Shown: in pieces, positions 58,441 through 64,000 of the stretch
Layout: each line of letters begins with the position of its first letter
Position numbering within the stretch: position 1 is the first letter of the stretch
Assembly (NCBI GenBank): GCA_013180625.2
Contig: SNVD02002370.1
Span: 62,001 to 126,000, forward strand
Origin: Boswellia sacra
Taxonomy: Eukaryota > Streptophyta > Magnoliopsida > Sapindales > Burseraceae
Direction: 5' to 3'
DNA: 64,000 nt
Translations under genes and position numbers: made by a program
Notes under the pieces: model-generated
What the model was told of the DNA's origin: nothing
The model's input: only the letters and a program-made list of their open reading frames with translations
Database searches by the model: none

Positions 58441-59619
58441 TGCAATACGTGCGAACATGTAAGGCAGAATTCGAAGAATAATTCGCTTTAAAAACCAGAA
58501 AACTTAGGCGTTGAATCGAAACACACGACCTTTGCAAACTCAAAAAACAAGAATTCAAAATATTTAAAAATGGAAATTGAATTAGATCACATAGCCCATT
58601 CAATTAAAGCACTATGATTCCATACACAATTCAATAAAATGTAATTTGAACATAAACCCTGCATCCAAGTTTAGCCCAAAGACCAACTACTACAAAAAAT
58701 AGAACAAAAATTTCTTTTTCATTAGCATTTCACGGACTCGCCGCACAACACTTTTTAGTTTTTATTCCAAACAACTTTAGCGCACCTATGAACTCATACA
58801 AGCATCAAACAACATAAGCATCTTTATTATTTATTATGTTTTATCCTATATAATTTTCGTCTAACAACATACCACAGCTTAATAACCAGATATTTATCGC
58901 AAAATAATCATAATTATAATAAACAACTAATGATATTAGTGATAATAATTTTTTTTATGATGCCTTCTTTACCATCTTTAATTCTCTAGTGATAAGCACT
59001 AATTCAATCTTTAATTTATCATAAAAAACCTTTATGAAGCATATCAAATCAAAATATATTCAGATCTATATTCACTTACATAACTAATCTAACTACTGCA
59101 ATAACAGTGAGATTATATCTTTTGGTTAATAACAACAACAACTACAACAACAACACAACTAATATCACAAGGCCAATAAAAGGCTAATGAAACTAAAAAC
59201 ATGCCTTCTAAGTATATCCACTTAGAATCGCCTTCATGAGGGGTGGGCATCTGTCGATTCGGGTCAAGTCAGTTGGGTTTGGACCCGACCTGGTTCCTGT
59301 TCATGTAAGGAGAAATGTACCCAAAAGCGGGTATGAAATGTGAAGGACCCATAGCTAACTGAGGGAAGTTGGGTCAAATTGCGTAGATTCAGGTATTCTG
59401 GTTAGGGCTTGGGCCCAATAAGGCTACTTGAACTTCAAATTTTAATCTTCAACAGATTTTGGACTTGAGCCTAATCAGGCTTTTTAGGCCTTTTTTTTTT
59501 AATGGTATTTTCGTGTTAAAGTGTTATATTACAACATCATGGCTTCATAAAATTAAAAAAGTTTATCAAGTTCAACACATCTCAAAAGATTTTCATCAAT
59601 TCATGCCAAATCCTACTGT
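58441..59619. other. Intergenic; possible hAT-like left end
   Basis: I see no gene. At about 59,238 the phrase GGGGTGGGCATCTGTCGATTC and the following GGGTTTGGACCCGACC resemble a hAT-type end like that at 18,612, but no partner end or target duplication was found. Confidence 0.35.
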
Positions 59620-59649
59620 TTGGTTTACTAGAAATTATAGCTAAAAAAA

Positions 59650-60604
59650 AGGAGCAAAACACTCAAATTTTGAACTATAAATCAAAAAAGAAGATGATTG
59701 AAGATTTGGCCATAAAGACTCTCACTGTAATTATGAGATTGTTTAGATCCAAAGAGCTCATTGATTCATTTCAAACATATGAAGTAAATCTCAAATAATG
59801 GAATAAGAACAAGTCATCTTCTAAAGTAGCTCTAAAGCACACACAAAGTCTTGATAAATTCCCAACTGAAGGCTCTAAGAATCTTGATGAGGAGAAAATA
59901 ACCTTGTTAACCAAAAATTATGCTAAACTTCTCACGAGGAACATGAAGAATGGAAATTCTAGTACGAGAACAAGTCTGGATTTCAAAAGAGTTTGCCAAA
60001 TTAGTTTCCTCCTCTTACTTATTCAAAAAAGGTCTCAAAAGAAAAGGAGACGAAAAATAAGGGCATTGGGTGTCGAGAGTGTGAGGGCTTTGCTCACATG
60101 CAAGCTGAATATGCCAATACGCTCAAGAAACAAGGAGGTGATATGGCTACAACTTTGAATAACAATAATGAAGAAGAAAATCATCGTGAAGATGATGAGT
60201 TTGATCACACAAGCAATTTTTTGGCCTTCATGGCTTACTCTCAATCATCTTTTTGTCAAGCTTTTGAAAGTGATGCATTTGATGAATCAGATTCTGAAAT
60301 GGATAATCAGCAAAGAGCCTATAATCAAATGTATAATCAATGGGTCCAAATAATATAAATAGCCAAGTTGGTTGAATCCAAAAATAATCAACTTGAAGAA
60401 AATAAGAAGAAGCTGACTAACAAGGTAGAAGCACTTAGTAACCCTATTAACAAGCAATTTCTCTTTGATCACACCATGAAGGAATTGAGTAAGGAAAAAG
60501 CAATAATTGAGAAACTGACACTAGGAAGCTTCAAGCTTGACCAAGTTATTAGCATTGGAACCTCATGGAGACAAAACAAGCCTTCTTTACTGAAGAAAGG
60601 CTAG
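59650..60604 (+). pseudogene. Copia gag relic
   Basis: KELIDSFQTYEVNLK (about 59,750) and KNYAKLLTRNMKNGN (about 59,920) lead, after a frameshift, to a CCHC-type knuckle at about 60,077 (VECEGFAHMQAEYANTLKKQ). The expected first and third metal ligands are altered there (AEC to AEY). An acidic stretch (SDAFDESDSEMDN) and a coiled-coil-like end (60,368-60,604) follow, as in plant Copia gags with RECEGFGHIQAEC knuckles. Confidence 0.72.
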
Positions 60605-61379
60605 CACACTAGAATCTTTGGTGGGAACATTCATAAAGGCAACTACTACAACTGCAGAAGCCAGCGAACTTCCTACAAGGTAGGTAACCAACTTTATGCC
60701 AATTTGGCCTTTTTTTCAGAAAAAGGGTCACATTCATCCTAGATGTTTGAAATTGGAATTCTATTTGTCTAAAATCATTTAGAGTGATAGGAATTTAAAC
60801 TAATAAGAAATACAAATAACATGAAAATACCAATTTGGAAACCAAAGACTAACACGTTTTCTTGTGTTCCATACACATCACTATTGGCTGCTAATCATGA
60901 TCGATGGTATTTTGATGGTGGTGAGGATGTCAATCTAAGATACACATATAACGTTGAATGATAGAGAAAATCTTGGCAATTCGATGGTAAGAGTGATGAA
61001 GGTTTCTTTCTTGGTTATTCATCTAATAGTAAGGCTTATAGAATTTATAATGAGCGAACTAAACTCATTATAGAATTTATAATGTTGTGTTTTATGCTAA
61101 TGAAGTTATTATAGATGAGTTCAAATAAGATGTTGATAAAGGTAACAATGTTTCCACATGATCCCGATCTGTGGGAACATCAGGGTTAGGAATGATTGAA
61201 TCAAAAGCTATAGAACAACAACCAACAACACTAAACCAGAAACATTAGTCACCAAAGGCAAGGAAAGGTCCACCATCATGGATTCAACAAGCTCATCCTA
61301 TGCCCAAAGTGTTTGGAAATCCTAATGATGTCTTGATAACATGAAGGAGATTAACAAATGAATTAAACCATGTGTTATA

Positions 61380-62200
61380 TTTCATTGGTTGAATCGAAAA
61401 ATGTCAAGCAAGCCTTTGAAGATGACTGTTGGATAGTAACTATGCAAGAGGAGCTAGAGCAATTTGTAATAAATGATGTCTAGTTTTTGGTTCCTAGACC
61501 ACATGGAATTAATGTCATAGAAACAAAATGGATTTTTAGGAATAAAATAGATGAATTTGAACATGTAGTCTACAATAGAGCTAGACTTATTGCTCAAGGA
61601 TATACACAAGTTGAGGGAGTGGATTGTGATGAGACCTTTGCTCTTGTAGCCAAATTGGAATCCATCCGTTTACTATTGGCTATGGTTTGTTGCATGAATT
61701 TCAAACTCTAATAAATGGATGTCAAAAGTTTGTTATTGAATGGAGTGCTTCTTGAGGATGCTTATGTGGAGCTACTAGTTGCTTTGAAGATCCTTATTAT
61801 CTTGATCATGTGTACACGCTCAAAAAGGCCTTGTATGGACTAAAACAAGCACCCCGAGCTTGGTACGAAAGATTGACAACCTTGTTGCTTTCTCATGGTT
61901 TCACAAGAGGTACTGCAGACAAAACCTTGTTCATTAAACTTCTAAATCTAGGTATTATTTGTGCTCAAATCTATGTTGATGGCATAGTTTTTGGGTTAAC
62001 CTCTTACTCTCATTCTCAAGAATTTATTTCATTGATGGAAAATGAATTTGAAATGAGCATGGTTGGTGAATTGAGTCTCTCTCTTGGTCTTCAAATTAAA
62101 CAACTTGAAAATTGTATTTCTGTTTCTCAATCCAATTATGCTAAATATATGATCAAGAAATTTGGAATGGAAATGCAAAACATTCTGGGACTCCCATGAG
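61380..62200 (+). pseudogene. Copia reverse transcriptase relic, active site lost
   Basis: WIFRNKIDEFEHVVYNRARL, IAQGYTQVEGVDCDETFALV and LESIRLLLAM lie at 61,520-61,690. After two stops, YTLKKALYGLKQAPRAWYER and IICAQIYVDGIVFG lie at 61,810-61,995. The usual YVDD active site reads YVDG, so a catalytic Asp is gone. Confidence 0.85.
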
Positions 62201-62409
62201 CACTACCTTGCAACTAACTAAATATGAACATAGTAAAAGGTGCTACCACTTTGGATTGTAGCATGATTGGTAGTTTGTTGTCCTTAACTGCTAGTCATCC
62301 TGATATTTGCTTTAGTGTTGGTCTGTCTGAAAGGTACTAGGCAAGTCCAATTGAATCACATATTGCTATAATAGTAACTGTGGAATTTGAACGGTGGTAC
62401 ACTTTTGAT

Positions 62410-62860
62410 AATAATGTCAATCTTGTTGGTTACAGTGATGCGGATTGGGCAGGTAATTTGGATGCCCGCAAAAGCACAATTGGTGGATGTTTTTACTTAG
62501 GAAACAACTTGATTTAGCAAGAAGCAAAATTTCATTTCCTTATCCGTAGCTAAAGCCAAATATATTGCAACTGGAAGCTGTTACACTCAACTTTTATGGA
62601 TGAAGCAAATGATTCTTGACTATGGTTTTCAACAAGAAGCTATCACTGTCTTTTGTGATAACACTAGTGCCATCAACATTTCAAAAAAGCTAGTTCAACA
62701 ATCATACAGAAAGCATATTGAAATTAGGCACCATTTCATATGTTATCTATTGAAGAAAAGTTTATCACTTTGTCATATGTGAATACCATTGTTCAACTTA
62801 CTGACCTATTCACTAAAGAATTAGATACTCAAACATTTAGTAATTTGAAAATGTCCATTG
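62410..62860 (+). pseudogene. Copia RNase H relic
   Basis: NLVGYSDADWAGNLDARKST and GGCFYLGNNLI, then a TAG. Later come ITVFCDNTSAINISKKLVQQ and HIEIRHHFI in a second frame. These are the standard Copia RNase H landmarks (YSDADWAG, CDNTSAI, KHIEIRHHFI). Confidence 0.85.
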
Positions 62861-62890
62861 AAGTTTGCTTGCTACAATCTTTATTTTTTT

Positions 62891-64000
62891 AACAATGTTA
62901 AAATTCTTATGCTGTAAATAAAAAATAAAATAAAAATTTTTGTTCTTAGTTTCTCCTTTGTCAACTGAGTTTTCAGGGTGATTTTGATATGTTATTTCAA
63001 ATAGATACTTATCCATCTTTGTGATTGTGTTTCACATAATATTTTATGCTATCTTTTGTTTTTCATGATTTTTGAACTGGTGTTTACTTTTAAGATTTCA
63101 GATTGGTCCAAATTCTGATTTCTTGTGCAAATGTTTGTTTGAAACCATCTTATTCATCACCTATTAGGAAGGCTACCTTGTGCAAAAGTGTAACCTCCCT
63201 TTGATTAATTTTCTTGGGTGTAATGACCCCTATGCTTTGAAACATCTACCATTGGAGAAGGCTACCTTAGCACAATGAGTGAAAGCTTTAATATGGTTAC
63301 TGTTGAGTGTAATAAAAAAATGTAACTTCATTTAAAAAGTTATTAACAATTGCTTGAGGGAAGGGGGAGTTTCTTATGAAATTTTGGCCAATGTGGTTAA
63401 TTCCACCTTGAGGACACTTAACACACTAAAAGTTTACAAGTTTTGTTTCTTATAGATCTCGTCTATAGAAATTGAGAATTTTAGCTTTAGGATTTCAACT
63501 CTTTGTAATCCTCCAGTTTGGTGTCTCTTGTAATTTGATACTTGTGAATATTTTGTGTCTCTCAGGATTCATTAATTTTGTCATATTTGGTTACAAATCT
63601 TATTCATCTTGAACTGATTTACTCTCTTCTTTGCTATGTGGATGCGTATCTACTATTTTAAGGGAATGTGCAATTTTTTTTTTTTGCATTGTTGGTGCTT
63701 TCATATACTGACACCATGTTCTCATGTGTTTTAACGTATCATAATGTGTGAACTCCATTTTCCTTACTCATTTAATGTTCTCACATGAATTCCTCTTGTG
63801 CACACATCATTTTTAATTAATTTCATTCATTTATTTTTTTAATTTTCTAGCCAGTTATGTTCTTTGCCCTGGGGTTCTTACATTCAGTATTAACTATATT
63901 AGGGCTTTCACTCATTTTACTGAGGTAACCTTCTCTAATGGTAGATTTTTCAGAGCATAAGGGTCATTACACCTAAAAAATTTCTTCAACAAAAGGTAGC
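62891..64000. other. Intergenic, no recognisable gene
   Basis: Downstream of the Copia RNase H. It contains the purine tract at 63,353-63,368 and T-rich runs. No LTR could be matched because no second copy lies in the window. Confidence 0.5.

Larger units (their letters stand above)
59620..62890 (+). mobile_element. Copia retrotransposon relic lacking integrase
   Basis: Plus-strand order: gag (59,650-60,600), start of protease (about 60,900), then a jump at about 60,960 straight into the region after integrase (SDEGFFLGYSSNSKAYRIYN), reverse transcriptase (61,380-62,200) and RNase H (62,410-62,860). No LTR was identified. A purine tract GAGGGAAGGGGGAG at 63,356 is the best polypurine candidate. 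It belongs to a different family from the 20-32 kb Copia. Confidence 0.8.

Noticed and set aside
59236..59480. hAT-type end GGGGTGGGCATC
   Set aside because: Only one end is visible and no 8-bp duplication partner was found, so not called as an element.
60035..60472. Minus-strand frames at 60 kb
   Set aside because: Shadows of the plus-strand Copia gag.
1..64000. CRISPR arrays, bacterial operons, rRNA genes, phage
   Set aside because: Nothing of this kind is visible; the window is plant nuclear repeat-rich DNA.

Overview
This is a window of flowering-plant nuclear DNA, probably from a eudicot. The evidence is plant-specific gene relics (plastid PHYLLO, plastid ribosomal protein S13, aquaporin PIP, cytokinin-activating LOG), many introns, and dense nested retrotransposons and DNA transposons. 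I find no intact host gene. Almost every recognisable coding stretch is a fragment with stops, frameshifts or missing exons.

Layout. Positions 1-15,965 read as the right part of a CACTA-type DNA transposon whose left end lies outside the window. It carries three captured, intron-containing host fragments, all on the minus strand: a metal tolerance (CDF) protein, the 5' half of PHYLLO, and the middle of SMC2 (hinge side). A 3.8-kb solo LTR with a 5-bp target duplication sits inside its right terminal region. Then come a low-complexity stretch and a hAT-like element (18,612-19,743). Positions 20,280-31,828 hold an old minus-strand Copia retrotransposon broken by two solo LTRs of its own family, by two hAT-like elements (one carrying a pair of SINE-like units) and by a 190-bp TRIM-like solo LTR. 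A complete 2.36-kb non-autonomous CACTA (33,057-35,416) carries RPS13 and PIP fragments.

From 36,612 to 48,516 lies a structurally complete Athila-lineage Gypsy element (two LTRs, PBS, PPT, near-identical 5-bp target duplication). It is inserted in the integrase gene of a Tat-lineage Gypsy relic that continues on both sides. Between its pol and 3' LTR it holds an intronless copy of a LOG gene and a second unidentified intronless coding unit. Further right are a relic resembling the putative gypsy-type transposase family, a 1.4-kb solo LTR with a perfect 5-bp duplication, a Tat-type LTR with primer binding site, AT-rich DNA, and a plus-strand Copia relic (59,620-62,890) that has lost its integrase.

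How it fits together. The window is a stack of insertions whose order can be partly read: Tat, then Athila into Tat; Copia, then solo LTRs into Copia, then hAT into a solo LTR, with SINE-like units inside that hAT. The most interesting theme is gene capture by three separate elements. Both CACTA elements hold fragments of several genes in one orientation, downstream of a purine-rich leader near the right end. The Athila element holds spliced (retrocopied) host sequence. All calls come from reading the translations by eye. Family names rest on recognised protein motifs, not on database searches.
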